Origin: Sciscionella marina DSM 45152
GTDB taxonomy: Bacteria; Actinomycetota; Actinomycetes; Mycobacteriales; Pseudonocardiaceae
DNA: 64,000 nt
Assembly: GCF_000379465.1 (NCBI RefSeq)
Contig: NZ_KB905381.1
Coordinates: 310,001-374,000 of the forward strand
Direction of reading: 5' to 3'
Shown: positions 15,973 to 25,260 of the stretch, piece by piece
Numbering within the stretch: the stretch's first letter is position 1
Layout of the letters: each line of letters begins with the position of its first letter
Notes under the pieces: generated by a model
Seen by the model: only the letters and a program-made list of their open reading frames with translations
Told to the model about the DNA's origin: nothing
Database searches by the model: none
Program-made: the position numbers and the translations under genes

Positions 15973-18672
15973 TCAAGCCCCCGGAGTGAACTCGATGTCG
16001 TGGCGCCGCTCCGGCACCCCGTGCAGGTCGAGTTTGCCCACCGTGGCACCGAAACCGCGGGCGAGCAAGGTGTACTCACCCGGCGCGACGTCTTCGATCC
16101 GGTAGCGGCCGTGCACATCGGACACGGTGGCGGCCACCTCGCTGCCTGTCCCGTCGAGCAGCGCGATCCGGGCATCGCGCACCGGACCGTGCGGACCGTG
16201 CACCGCCCCGCCGAGCGCCGCGGTCTGTCGCGTGTGGACGGTGACCCGCCGCGCGTTCGGCCGGTGCCCCGACGCGTGGTACACCACCGTGTAGCTGCCC
16301 GTGCGCAGCCCGGTGATCCGGTACCCGCCGCTCGCATCGGTGCGGGTGCGGGCCAGCTGGTGCCCCGCCGCGTCCAGCACGGTGACCGTCGCGGGTTCGC
16401 CCGCCGTGGTACGCACCGTCCCGGCCAGTTCCCCGGTCCGCTGCGCGGGCAGCTGCAGGGTCCGGGTCAGGTGCAGCAGAGACTCGTCGAGGCGCTGCAG
16501 CTCGCACAGCAGGGTGGTGCGTTCGGCGCGCTGCCGGTCGTTCTGGTCCAGCCCGCGCAGGAGTTCGTCGATGCCCTCGGCGAGCGAGGTGGTCGAGCGG
16601 CGGATCTCCGCGCGCAGTGGTCCGGAGAGCTCGGCCCCCTTCGCGTCCACGTGCCGCACCAGGTGGCGGGCCCGCCGGTTGGCGTTCTCGAACGCGGTGA
16701 CCAGTGCGCCGAGTTCGCGGTGCTCGCCGCCGAGCGGGGAGCGCACCAGGGTGCGGTTCACCGAGTGCAGCCGGTAGAGCGCGGCGTCCACGCTGCGGGC
16801 ATCGGCGCGCAGCCTGGTCTCGGTGCCGGGCAGGTTGGTGATCAGGGTGCGCAACGCGTCCAGGTGGCCGCGGATGCCCTCGCGGATGATGCTGCTGGTG
16901 CGCACCGGGAGCACCACGAGCGCCACGGTGACCGCGGCGAGGGTGCCAACGGCGTTCTCCGCGAGCCGGAACGTGAGGGTACTGTCGAGTTCCACCCCGG
17001 TCATGGCGTACAGCTGGGCGAGCGTGATCACCAGGCAGACCACCCACACCGCGTAGGTGTTGAGCACGAAGTACACCCCGACGGTGAGCGCGGCCACGAT
17101 CAGCGCGGTGGTGGCGAACGGATGATCGGTGCCGAGCAGATCGAAGGCCGCGATCCCGAGCACCGCTCCGATGATCGTGCCGATGATGCGGTGCGCCATC
17201 TTGCGCGCCCGCTCGTGCGCGGTCGCGGTGCCCATGAACACGATCCACACCCCGAGCACCGCCCAGTAGAACCGTGGTTCGTCCACCGCGACCCCGATCG
17301 CGGTGGCGATGGCCGCGGCGATCCCGATCTGCACGGCGGTCCTGGTCTGCGGGAGCGGATGGAACCGGCCCTTCGGCGCGCCCGCGGTGCGGAACAGCGA
17401 ACCGGATCCCTCCGGGCGCGGTCCCTCCAGCAGCACGGCCTGCGGCAGCAATTGTTCACCGGCGTGCGCGTGCTTGCCGATCCGGATCGGGTCCGCGACG
17501 AACCCGGCGAGTTCGGTGAAACAGGCGGCGAACCGGGCACAGGCCGCGGCCATGCCGGTCTCGGGGTGCACGGCTTCTTCGGGGAGCGCGTTCGCCTCGG
17601 CTTCGACGCGTTCGGCGCTGGCCCGCAGCAGTTCCGGCGCCCCGGCGAGGGTGTCGCGCAGCGCGCAGGATCCGTCCACCAGGGCGGTGCGCACCGCATC
17701 GGGCAGCGGCATCGCGGCGAGCTCGATGCTCGTGGTGCCCAGCCCGTGCAGGTTCAGTTCCAGGTCGAAGATCCGCCGGTGGGTGCGCTCGGCGAGTTCC
17801 GGATCGGCGGTGCTGTCCGGCATGGCCAGCCGCGCGTCCAGGATGAGCGCGGTCTCGTGCAGCCGGGCCAGCTGGGTGCGCACTCGCTTGACGCCGCGCG
17901 CGGACTCGCCGTTCTCCAGCAGCGCGGCCATGTCCGTGGCGAGCAGCCGGACCCTGGCGAAGAAGGCGCGCTTGCTGTGCAACAGGTCCCGGTACGGCGA
18001 GACGGGGCAGAGCAGCAGCCGCGCGGCGATCACCACGAGCACGGTCGGCGCCAGGATCGCCAGCAGCCACGGATAGGTGGCCACCGGGATCGGCATGAGC
18101 AGCCCGGAGAGGTAGGAGACGAACACCCCGATCGCGATGACGCTGCCCCATTTGCCGAACCGGTTGAGGTAGGACTGGGCGAACACGATCACCGGGAGCA
18201 GGCACACCTCGAGCGCCCGGTAGGGGTGCAGCAGCACGCCGAGTCCGAGACCGAAGGCGTAGGCGAGGAGCATCCCGAGCATCCAGCCGGCGAACCGTGG
18301 TTTCGAGACCTCCACCACCTGCATGCTGCTGACCATCGCGAGCGGGGCGCAGACGGCGACCCCGGTCATCACCTGCTGGCCGAGTGCGAGGGTGAGCCCG
18401 TAGGCGCAGCCGAGCCCGAACACCAGTGAGACGAGGGTGCGCAGGGCGAACTGGGCGCGGAACAGGCCCGGATCCGAGGCGATGAGCAGGTCGACGGCCC
18501 GTGGGCGGCGGATTCTCGGCCGGTGCTTGGCGCCCGGTGCGCGCCCGTTCGCGGATGTCGCGGATGTCTCGGCCGTGGTCACCTCGGTCGTCGTCAGCCC
18601 AACCACCTCCTGAAGAACGGCGCGCGTGAACACCCCCTGAGTTGGGGGTGCGACTATGCCGGTAGGCGTCAT
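15973..18672 (-). CDS. FUSC-family membrane protein with two C-terminal carboxypeptidase-regulatory-like domains
   Basis: Up to 899 aa. Two FUSC/aromatic-acid-exporter-like membrane halves are separated by a soluble domain: hydrophobic clusters at about residues 80-240 and 450-590, the second with FYWAVLGVWIVFMGTA and ARKMAHRIIGTIIGAVLG. A coiled soluble segment follows to about 750. Two tandem beta-sandwich repeats then run to the end: GTVRTTAGEPATVTVLDAAG with GGYRITGLRTGSYTVVYH, and GAVHGPHGPVRDARIALLDG with GRYRIEDVAPGEYTLLARG. Such CarboxypepD_reg/Cna-B-like repeats are unusual on FUSC proteins. The start is unresolved: ATG 18672 has no Shine-Dalgarno, while AGGAGG at 18606-18611 points to a later start (CTG near 18597 or GTG 18582). 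Confidence 0.8.
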   Translation of the reverse strand: MTPTGIVAPPTQGVFTRAVLQEVVGLTTTEVTTAETSATSANGRAPGAKHRPRIRRPRAVDLLIASDPGLFRAQFALRTLVSLVFGLGCAYGLTLALGQQVMTGVAVCAPLAMVSSMQVVEVSKPRFAGWMLGMLLAYAFGLGLGVLLHPYRALEVCLLPVIVFAQSYLNRFGKWGSVIAIGVFVSYLSGLLMPIPVATYPWLLAILAPTVLVVIAARLLLCPVSPYRDLLHSKRAFFARVRLLATDMAALLENGESARGVKRVRTQLARLHETALILDARLAMPDSTADPELAERTHRRIFDLELNLHGLGTTSIELAAMPLPDAVRTALVDGSCALRDTLAGAPELLRASAERVEAEANALPEEAVHPETGMAAACARFAACFTELAGFVADPIRIGKHAHAGEQLLPQAVLLEGPRPEGSGSLFRTAGAPKGRFHPLPQTRTAVQIGIAAAIATAIGVAVDEPRFYWAVLGVWIVFMGTATAHERARKMAHRIIGTIIGAVLGIAAFDLLGTDHPFATTALIVAALTVGVYFVLNTYAVWVVCLVITLAQLYAMTGVELDSTLTFRLAENAVGTLAAVTVALVVLPVRTSSIIREGIRGHLDALRTLITNLPGTETRLRADARSVDAALYRLHSVNRTLVRSPLGGEHRELGALVTAFENANRRARHLVRHVDAKGAELSGPLRAEIRRSTTSLAEGIDELLRGLDQNDRQRAERTTLLCELQRLDESLLHLTRTLQLPAQRTGELAGTVRTTAGEPATVTVLDAAGHQLARTRTDASGGYRITGLRTGSYTVVYHASGHRPNARRVTVHTRQTAALGGAVHGPHGPVRDARIALLDGTGSEVAATVSDVHGRYRIEDVAPGEYTLLARGFGATVGKLDLHGVPERRHDIEFTPGA

Positions 18673-18876
18673 TCTACGCGGTCCGTAGCCACGCTAATCA
18701 ACACCGTGTGCGGTCCGGGCCCTCCCGTGGCCGAGCGCGTCGATGTGACCAGGTGCTGTGCCCAGGAATGGCAGGATGGTCTGGGATTCCAGACGCAACC
18801 TCGCGGGGTGCGCTGTCGCGCCGGTGGCCGCCTTTGATCGACTCTGCCCCGATCGTCGACGTAGACAGGAGAACGT
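18673..18876. other. divergent intergenic region between FUSC and permease genes
   Basis: 204 bp without a gene. A perfect hairpin GTCTGG-GATT-CCAGAC lies at 18779-18794, and AGGAG precedes the permease GTG. No recognisable riboswitch or RNA gene; regulators of the flanking genes are not encoded next to it. Confidence 0.4.
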
Positions 18877-20256
18877 GTGCAGTCCGAACAGCTCGGCCGC
18901 GGCCTGACCGCACGCCACATCCGGTTCATCGCGCTCGGTTCGGCCATCGGGACGGGGCTGTTCTACGGCTCCTCGGACTCGATCGCGAAGGCGGGTCCCT
19001 CGGTGCTGCTCGCCTACCTGATCGGTGGGGCCGCGGTGTTCCTGATGCTGCGCTCGCTGGGGGAGATGGCGGTCAACAGCCCGGTTTCCGGTTCGTTCGG
19101 GGACTATGCGCGGCGCCATCTCGGTCCGCTCGCCGGATTCACCACCGGATGGACCTACGTGTTCGAGATGGTGATCGTGTGCGTCGGCGATGTGACCGCG
19201 CTCGCGGTGTACATGGGATTCTGGTTTCCCCAGGTGCCGCAATGGGTCTGGGTGGTGGCCACGATCTGCGTGCTCGGCGCGGTGAACCTGGCCAGTGTGA
19301 AGGTCTTCGGGGAGCTGGAGTTCTGGTTCTCCATCGTGAAGGTCGCCGCGATCATCGCGATGATCCTCGCCGGGATCGCCGTGGTGATGTTCGGGCTCGG
19401 CGCGCACGGTGGTTCGGTCGGCGTGCACAACCTGTGGTCGAACGGCGGCTTCTTCGGCGGCGGGATCGGCGGTTTCCTGGCCTCCTTCGCGATCGTGATG
19501 TTCGCCTTCGGGGGCACCGAGATCATCGGGATCACCGCGGCGGAGACCAAGGAACCGGCCCGCTCCATCCCGCGCGCGATCAATACGGTCCCGGTGCGCA
19601 TCCTGCTGTTCTACGTGCTGACCATCGCGGTGATCATGATGATCGATCCGTGGCAGAGCATCGACGGCAGCGCGAGCCCCTTCGTGCAGATCTTCGAGAG
19701 CATCGGTTTCGGCCCGGCCGCGTTCGTGCTGAACATCGTGGTGGTCACCGCGGCGCTCTCGGCGATCAACAGCGATATCTTCGGCGCGGGCCGGATGATG
19801 TACGGCCTCGCGCGCACCGGCCAGGCACCGGCAGCGCTGCGCAAGGTCTCCCGCAACGGGGTCCCGTGGATCACCGTGGTGGTCATGATCCTCGCGCTCG
19901 GGATCGCCGTGGTGCTCAACTACGTGATCCCGAAGGAGGCGTTCACCATCGTCGCCTCGATCGCCACCTTCGCGACCATCTGGGTGTGGCTGATGATCCT
20001 GCTCGCCCAGCTGCGTTCGCGGCGCGGTCTGGACGCCGAAGAGGTGGCCGCGTTGCGCTTCCGGGTCCCGTTCTGGCCCTGTGGTCAGCTCGCGGCCACC
20101 GCCTTCATGCTGTTCGTCTTCGTGGTGCTCGCCTGGTTCGCGGAGACCAGGGTGGCCATCATCGTCGGGATCGCGTGGCTGGCCGTGCTGGCGGCGGCCT
20201 ACCCGTTCACCCGCCGCCACCAGCAGCGACTCGATCAGCCCTTGATCAGCTCGTAG
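18877..20256 (+). CDS. amino-acid permease of the APC superfamily (AAT family)
   Basis: 459 aa, 12 predicted membrane helices. The AAT signature is clear: [23 protein letters not shown]... at the N terminus (glycine-rich TM1 break), [20 protein letters not shown] (TM2-3 loop), [19 protein letters not shown] in TM6 region, and [20 protein letters not shown] late. Members transport proline, GABA, aromatic or other amino acids by proton symport; the exact substrate is not determined. The start is GTG 18877 behind AGGAGAAC. Its 3' end overlaps the convergent imine reductase gene by 22 bp. Divergent from the FUSC gene. Confidence 0.88.
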   Translation: MQSEQLGRGLTARHIRFIALGSAIGTGLFYGSSDSIAKAGPSVLLAYLIGGAAVFLMLRSLGEMAVNSPVSGSFGDYARRHLGPLAGFTTGWTYVFEMVIVCVGDVTALAVYMGFWFPQVPQWVWVVATICVLGAVNLASVKVFGELEFWFSIVKVAAIIAMILAGIAVVMFGLGAHGGSVGVHNLWSNGGFFGGGIGGFLASFAIVMFAFGGTEIIGITAAETKEPARSIPRAINTVPVRILLFYVLTIAVIMMIDPWQSIDGSASPFVQIFESIGFGPAAFVLNIVVVTAALSAINSDIFGAGRMMYGLARTGQAPAALRKVSRNGVPWITVVVMILALGIAVVLNYVIPKEAFTIVASIATFATIWVWLMILLAQLRSRRGLDAEEVAALRFRVPFWPCGQLAATAFMLFVFVVLAWFAETRVAIIVGIAWLAVLAAAYPFTRRHQQRLDQPLISS

Positions 20257-21089
20257 ATCCCGGTCCAGCTCTGCGTGCCGTTCCCGGAGTCGATCAGCCG
20301 CCGGTACTGCGCGCGCACCACCCCGGCCAGCGCGGTGTCCACACCGGACTGTTCGCACGTGTGCTCGATGTGCTCGGCGGTGGCGCCCATCATGATCGCG
20401 TTCGCCAGCTCACCGGGATGCGTTCCCGCCTCGATATTGCGCGCGCCCTCGCCGAGGAAACTCGAGAATGTGTCGGCGAACCGCTGTGCGTGCGGGAGGA
20501 ATTCGCCCGCCGTGATCCCGGCCGCGCCGACCAGCGCGGTGGAGTGCAGGTACGCGGAGAGCGCGGTGAGGAACATGTGCATCTGCGCCTGGTAGAACAA
20601 CTGCGCGAGCGCCGGATCCGTTCCGAGGTAGTCCGGGGTGCCGAGCAGCCGTAAAGTGGGCTCGTGCGCGCGGAAATCCGCTTCCGGCCCGCTGAAGTAG
20701 ATGAACGAGTGCTCGGTGCCGACCACGGCCTCCGGAACCATCACCCCGCCCGCGATCAGGCTCGCCCCGCGTTCGGCGAGCCAGTCGGCGGCCTCCCGGC
20801 TGCGCTGCGGGGTGTCCGAGGTCAGGTTCACGATCACCCGCCCGGAAAGCGCTTCTCCTGCGGTGCCGAGGATGTCGTACATGACCTGATAGTCGGTAAG
20901 GCTGAGCACGACGAGTTCGCTCGCCGCGACCGCTTCGGCCGGTGCACCGGCGAGCCGCGCACCCGCCTCGGTGAGTTCCGCTGCTTTGCTCGCGGTGCGG
21001 TTCCACACGGTGACCCGGTGACCGTTCGTGAGGAAGACCCGGGTCATGGCCCGGCCCATCGGGCCGAGCCCGAGCACGGTGATGGTCAT
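20235..21089 (-). CDS. imine-reductase-like NAD(P)-dependent oxidoreductase, Tyr-type
   Basis: 284 aa of the beta-hydroxyacid-dehydrogenase/imine reductase superfamily. Rossmann motif [12 protein letters not shown] (residues 4-15) with VWNRTASKA at the end of strand 2, a pattern typical of NADPH-using imine reductases. [17 protein letters not shown] follows. At the position of the catalytic Lys of hydroxyacid dehydrogenases it has Tyr166 ([13 protein letters not shown]), the residue described for S-selective imine reductases. The C-terminal helical domain builds the dimer active site. Its ATG overlaps the stop of the upstream paralogue (ATGA, 21086-21089), so the two are made together. Substrate unknown; a cyclic imine or 3-hydroxy acid cannot be excluded. 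Confidence 0.75.
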   Translation of the reverse strand: MTITVLGLGPMGRAMTRVFLTNGHRVTVWNRTASKAAELTEAGARLAGAPAEAVAASELVVLSLTDYQVMYDILGTAGEALSGRVIVNLTSDTPQRSREAADWLAERGASLIAGGVMVPEAVVGTEHSFIYFSGPEADFRAHEPTLRLLGTPDYLGTDPALAQLFYQAQMHMFLTALSAYLHSTALVGAAGITAGEFLPHAQRFADTFSSFLGEGARNIEAGTHPGELANAIMMGATAEHIEHTCEQSGVDTALAGVVRAQYRRLIDSGNGTQSWTGIYELIKG

Positions 21090-21958
21090 GCGTTCGCTCC
21101 GATCTTGAGATATTCCACGATTCCGGCGAGGTCCTCGGCGCCGTGCCCGTCCTCGACGCGGCGCCGGATGAGCGCGCCGAGCGGTTCGAGCTGGCCGGTG
21201 CTGATGCCCTGTTCCTTCGCCGCGCGGAACAGGTTCGCGAACCCGGTGTCCTGCATGGCGAGGTTGGAGACCACCCCGGTGGCGAAGTCGCCGCTGTCGA
21301 GCTGTGCGGCGGACTGGGCGATGAACCCGCTCATCCCGTCCAGCCAGCGGTGCAGCAGCGGGGCCAGCGAGGCCGCGGAAACGCCGGCGCTCCCGGTCAG
21401 CGCGAAGGCCTGCAGCACACCGCCGAACATCCCGTACATCGCCGAGAGCAGCGCGAGATCGTGCAGCGCGGCCAGCCCGGGATCGGTGCCGACCTCGATG
21501 GCCTCGCCGAAGCTCTCGAGCACCGGCCGGTATTGCTCGAACACCGCGATTTCTCCGCTGTAGAACAGGAACGCGCCCGGGGAACCGATCATCGGCGGCA
21601 CCGCCATGATCCCGCCGTCCAGGTACGCCGTGTCCAGCTTCCCGGCGAGCGCGCGGGCCTGCTCCGGGGTTCCGTTGGTCAGGTTGACGAATGCCTTGCC
21701 GCGCAGGGCATCCCCGGTTCCGGCGAGCGTCTGGTGCACCGAGTCGTAGTCGAGCAGGCAGGCGAGCACGAGCTCACCGCGCGCGATCGCGTCCGCGGGG
21801 CTGTCCGCGGCGTGCGCGCCCAGTTCGGTCAGCGGTGCCGTCTTCGACGCGGTTCGGTTCCACACGGTGGTCGGATATCCGGCGTTCAGCAGGGTTCGGG
21901 CGAGCGCGGTGCCCATCGCACCGAGCCCGAGCACGGTCACGGGTGGTTTGTCGGTCAT
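21086..21958 (-). CDS. imine-reductase-like NAD(P)-dependent oxidoreductase, Asp-type
   Basis: 290 aa, homologous to the protein encoded just downstream. TVLGLGAMGTALA is the nucleotide-binding loop; [12 protein letters not shown] and FVNLTNGTPEQARALA follow. The catalytic position carries Asp167 (GLAALHDLALLSAMYG), as reported for R-selective imine reductases, where the neighbour has Tyr166. The rest of the helical dimerisation domain is well conserved (LAPLLHRWLDGMSGFIAQSA). The ATG at 21958 has GGAGG 10 bases upstream and marks the start of homology. First gene of a two-gene leftward unit; divergent from the SARP regulator, with a dispersed intergenic repeat in between. Confidence 0.77.
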   Translation of the reverse strand: MTDKPPVTVLGLGAMGTALARTLLNAGYPTTVWNRTASKTAPLTELGAHAADSPADAIARGELVLACLLDYDSVHQTLAGTGDALRGKAFVNLTNGTPEQARALAGKLDTAYLDGGIMAVPPMIGSPGAFLFYSGEIAVFEQYRPVLESFGEAIEVGTDPGLAALHDLALLSAMYGMFGGVLQAFALTGSAGVSAASLAPLLHRWLDGMSGFIAQSAAQLDSGDFATGVVSNLAMQDTGFANLFRAAKEQGISTGQLEPLGALIRRRVEDGHGAEDLAGIVEYLKIGANA

Positions 21959-22009
21959 GAGAGGCGGTCCTCCCCGAGCATCGCAGCGAGCGCTAGCGAG
22001 TGAGTCCAC

Positions 22010-22079
22010 GAAGGCGCCGATCGAGTGAGGATACGAGGGAGCGCCAGCGACCGAGGCCCGGAGCGAGTGAGAAGCCGAG
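22010..22079. repeat. dispersed intergenic repeat, copy 1
   Basis: Contains GAAGGCGCCGATCGAG (22010-22025) and, after a variable middle, a conserved tail from 22047 to 22079 that includes GACCGAGGCCCGG and GAGTGAGAAGCCGAG. The same two blocks in the same order occur at 33784-33868. Not coding in any convincing frame; lies between divergent genes. Confidence 0.65.
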
Positions 22080-22197
22080 TCGATGTTGGAGCGCAGGGGA
22101 GGCCGCGTCGGGCCAGCACAGTCAACACAGTCATGGCTGCACCGTGCCCGCGGGCACGCACGATTCACGCACGGTCGCCCGTGAGTACGGTGGTGTG

Positions 22198-25100
22198 GTG
22201 CGATTCGGGGTGCTCGGACCGCTCGCGGTGTGGACCTCGGGCGGGGAACAGGTGGCGGTACCGGAGCCGAAGGTGCGCGCGCTGCTCGCCGATCTGCTGC
22301 TGCACGAGGGGCGGGTCGTGGCCGCGGACCGGCTCGTCGAGGACCTGTGGGGCGCCCAGCTGCCGGGCAACCCCGCGAACACCCTGCAGACCAAGATCTC
22401 CCAGCTGCGCAGGACACTGGAGCGCGCGGAACCCGGTGCCGGGACGCTGCTGGTGCACCGCGCGCCCGGCTATCTGCTCGCGGCCGGGCCGGGAGAACTC
22501 GATCTGAGCCGGTTCGCCGAACTGACCGCGAGTGCCCGGGAAGCGAACGACCCCCGGGTGCGCGCCGAACTGGGCACGGCCGCGCTCGCACTCTGGCGGG
22601 GTCCCGCGCTCACGGACTTCGCCGGGGAACCTTTCGCGGTCGCCGCGGCACAGCGGCTCGCGCAGGACCGGATCGCCGTGTCCGAGGAGTCCGCAACCGC
22701 CCGGCTCGAACTCGGGGAACACGCGGAACTGTGCGCCGAACTCGCCGCCCTGCTCGCCGAGCATCCGCTGCGCGAACGCTTGCGCGGGCTGTACATGCGC
22801 GCGCTCTACCGTTCCGGTCGCCAGACCGAGGCGCTGGAGCAGTACGCGGAACTGCGTGCGCGATTGCAGGGCGAGCTCGGCCTGGAGCCGGGACCCGAAC
22901 TGACCGAGCTGCACCAGGCGATCCTGCGCCAGGACCCGGAGCTTGTGATCCCGGTGCGGCGCGGCACCCTGCCGAGCCCGCTGACCGCGCTCATCGGCCG
23001 GACAAGTGACTTCGATGCCGGTGCCGCGCTGTTGCGCACCGCCCGGCTGGTCACGTTCACCGGTCCGGGTGGGGTCGGCAAGACCCGGCTGGCGATCGCG
23101 GTGGCCGGGCGGTCCGCAGCAGCGGACGGTGCCTGGTTCATCGAGCTCGCCGGGCTCGAACGGACCGCGCCCTGCCCGGAGGAGGCGGTGCTCGACGCGC
23201 TCGCCGCCGTACTCGGGATCCGGGCCGGCTCACCGGCCGAGCTCGCGGATGCCTTGCGCGGCAAGGCTCTGTACACCAAAGACATGCTGCTGGTCATCGA
23301 CAACTGCGAGCAGCTGCTCGACCCGGTGGCCGCAGTGCTGAACCCGCTGCTGCAGGCCTGCCCGGAGCTGCGGGTGCTCGCCACGAGCAGGCAACCGCTC
23401 GGCATCGCGGGCGAATCGGTGTACCCGGTGGAACCGCTTCCCGCGGCGGACGCGGCCCTGCTGTTCACCGAACGGGCCCGGGAACGCGCCGTGGGCACCG
23501 AACTCGATCCGGGCACGGTCGCCGAGATCTGCCGCAGGCTGGACGGTATTCCGCTGGCCCTGGAACTGGCCGCGACCCGGGTGCGCGGGCTCGGGCTGGT
23601 GCCGTTGCTCGACCGGCTCGCCGACCGGTTCACCGTGCTCGCCGCCGGGGACCGGGGTGTGCCGCGGCGCCAGCGGACCCTGCGTGCCACGCTCGACTGG
23701 AGCTGGGAACTGCTCGAGGAACGAGAACGGACCGTGCTGCGCCGGGTGTGCGTGCACGTGGACGGATTCGGCCCGGACGCTGCCGAGCGGCTGTGTGCGG
23801 ACCCGGAGCTGCCCGCGGAGACCGTGCTCGAGGTGCTGGCCCGCCTGGTGGACCACTCGCTGCTGGTGCGCACCGGATCCGGGCGGTACCGGCTGCTCGA
23901 ATCGGTCACCGCCTACGGACTCGAACGGCTGGCCGAGGCGGGTGAACGCGAGCGGCTGCTCGATGCGCACGTGCGGCACTACCTCGAACTGGCCGAGCGC
24001 GCCGGGCCCGGACTGCGCGGACCGCGGCAGCGCGAGTGGCTGGAGGTGCTGGACGCGGAATCGGGCAATCTGCGGGCCGCCGTGGACACCACGCTCGGCA
24101 CCGCCGCGGATACGGCGCTGCGCCTGGTGACCGCGCTGAGCTGGTACTGGTTTCTGCGCGGCAGGTTCGGATTCGCGATCGCCGCACTCGATGCCGCGCT
24201 CGCCGTGGGCGGGGCGCCCGGGCTCGTGGCTTCGGCGAGCGCCTGGCGGACCGGGTTCCGCATGCTCGCCGGGACCGTTTCCACCGGGACCGGGCCGACC
24301 GGAACCGAGCCGGATGTGCGCGCGGCCGATCCGCTGGCGCGGTGGTTTCTCGGCTACGCCGCGGCGACCCTCGGGGACTGGAGCGGGGCCGTGCACACCG
24401 AATCCGCGCTCGGCGAGTTCGAGGAATCCGGGGACACTTGGGGGATCGCCGCGGCCCGCTGCGACCGGGCGGGTCTCGCGCTTGCCGAAGGGCGGCTCGC
24501 CGAGGCGGGCGCGGACGGGCGGATCAGCGCCGGATACTTCGCCGAGCTCGGGGAACGCTGGGGCCAGGTGCAGGCACAGTTCGTACTCGGGGTGCTCGCC
24601 GCGGTGGCCGGTGAGTACGAGCGGGCCGCGCGGATTCATCGCACCAGTCTCGGGCACGCCGAGGAACTCGGGCTCTGGCCGGAGGTTTCCTACCAGCTGT
24701 CCTGGCTCGGCCGCACGGCGCTGCTCGCCGGGGAACCCGAGGACGCGCGCCGGTTGCACGAGCGGGCCGCACGGCTGGCCGCGGAGCACGGCTTCACCGC
24801 GGGGGAGATGTACGCGATCACCGGCCTCGCCCTCGGTGCCCGCCGCGCCGGGGACCTGGACACCGCGCAGCGGCAGCTGAACACCCTGCACGACTGGCAT
24901 CGGGACAGCGGCGCCGAAAGCCCGCTCGTGCTCGCCGAACTCGGTTTCCTCGCCGAACAGCGCGCCGATCCCGCAACCGCGCGCAAGCACCACCGGCGCG
25001 CGCTCGGCATCGCCGGTGACAACAGCGACCCGCGGGCGATCGCGCTGGCCACCGAGGGACTGGCCGGGGTCGCCGTACTGGACGGAGACCACGCCGAGGC

Positions 25101-25260
25101 GGCCCGGCTGCTCGGGGAGGCTGCGGCGCGCAGACGGTCCGTCGGCGCCCCGCTCCCGCCCGGTGAACGCGGTGATGTGGAGCGGATCGGCACCGCCGCG
25201 AAGGCCACGCTCGGTGCGCGGCGGTTCGCGGCGGAATTCGCGAAGGGTGAGAGGCTCTAA
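22198..25260 (+). CDS. SARP/AfsR-type transcriptional regulator with NTPase and TPR-like domains
   Basis: 1020 aa. Order: an OmpR-like winged helix (RFGVLGPLAVWTSG, then VPEPKVRALLADLLLHEGRV, LVEDLWG), a bacterial transcriptional activation (BTAD) domain to about residue 245 (LRERLRGLYMRALYRSGRQ, ALEQYAELRARLQGELGLEP), an STAND/NB-ARC ATPase (P-loop TGPGGVGKTR about residue 288, Walker B LLVIDNCEQL about 363, ATSRQPLG, GIPLALELAATR), a winged-helix LDWSWELLEERERTVLRR region and a long C-terminal helical repeat tail. Typical of large AfsR-like activators of secondary metabolism, though no biosynthetic cluster is visible here. GTG 22198 was chosen because homology starts there; TACGGT lies 6 bp upstream, suggesting a leaderless mRNA. 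Confidence 0.85.
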   Translation: MRFGVLGPLAVWTSGGEQVAVPEPKVRALLADLLLHEGRVVAADRLVEDLWGAQLPGNPANTLQTKISQLRRTLERAEPGAGTLLVHRAPGYLLAAGPGELDLSRFAELTASAREANDPRVRAELGTAALALWRGPALTDFAGEPFAVAAAQRLAQDRIAVSEESATARLELGEHAELCAELAALLAEHPLRERLRGLYMRALYRSGRQTEALEQYAELRARLQGELGLEPGPELTELHQAILRQDPELVIPVRRGTLPSPLTALIGRTSDFDAGAALLRTARLVTFTGPGGVGKTRLAIAVAGRSAAADGAWFIELAGLERTAPCPEEAVLDALAAVLGIRAGSPAELADALRGKALYTKDMLLVIDNCEQLLDPVAAVLNPLLQACPELRVLATSRQPLGIAGESVYPVEPLPAADAALLFTERARERAVGTELDPGTVAEICRRLDGIPLALELAATRVRGLGLVPLLDRLADRFTVLAAGDRGVPRRQRTLRATLDWSWELLEERERTVLRRVCVHVDGFGPDAAERLCADPELPAETVLEVLARLVDHSLLVRTGSGRYRLLESVTAYGLERLAEAGERERLLDAHVRHYLELAERAGPGLRGPRQREWLEVLDAESGNLRAAVDTTLGTAADTALRLVTALSWYWFLRGRFGFAIAALDAALAVGGAPGLVASASAWRTGFRMLAGTVSTGTGPTGTEPDVRAADPLARWFLGYAAATLGDWSGAVHTESALGEFEESGDTWGIAAARCDRAGLALAEGRLAEAGADGRISAGYFAELGERWGQVQAQFVLGVLAAVAGEYERAARIHRTSLGHAEELGLWPEVSYQLSWLGRTALLAGEPEDARRLHERAARLAAEHGFTAGEMYAITGLALGARRAGDLDTAQRQLNTLHDWHRDSGAESPLVLAELGFLAEQRADPATARKHHRRALGIAGDNSDPRAIALATEGLAGVAVLDGDHAEAARLLGEAAARRRSVGAPLPPGERGDVERIGTAAKATLGARRFAAEFAKGERL

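Noticed and set aside
16000-18429. Long open frame on the plus strand opposite the FUSC gene
   Set aside because: Same type of antisense GC artefact; low-complexity translation without any recognisable domain.
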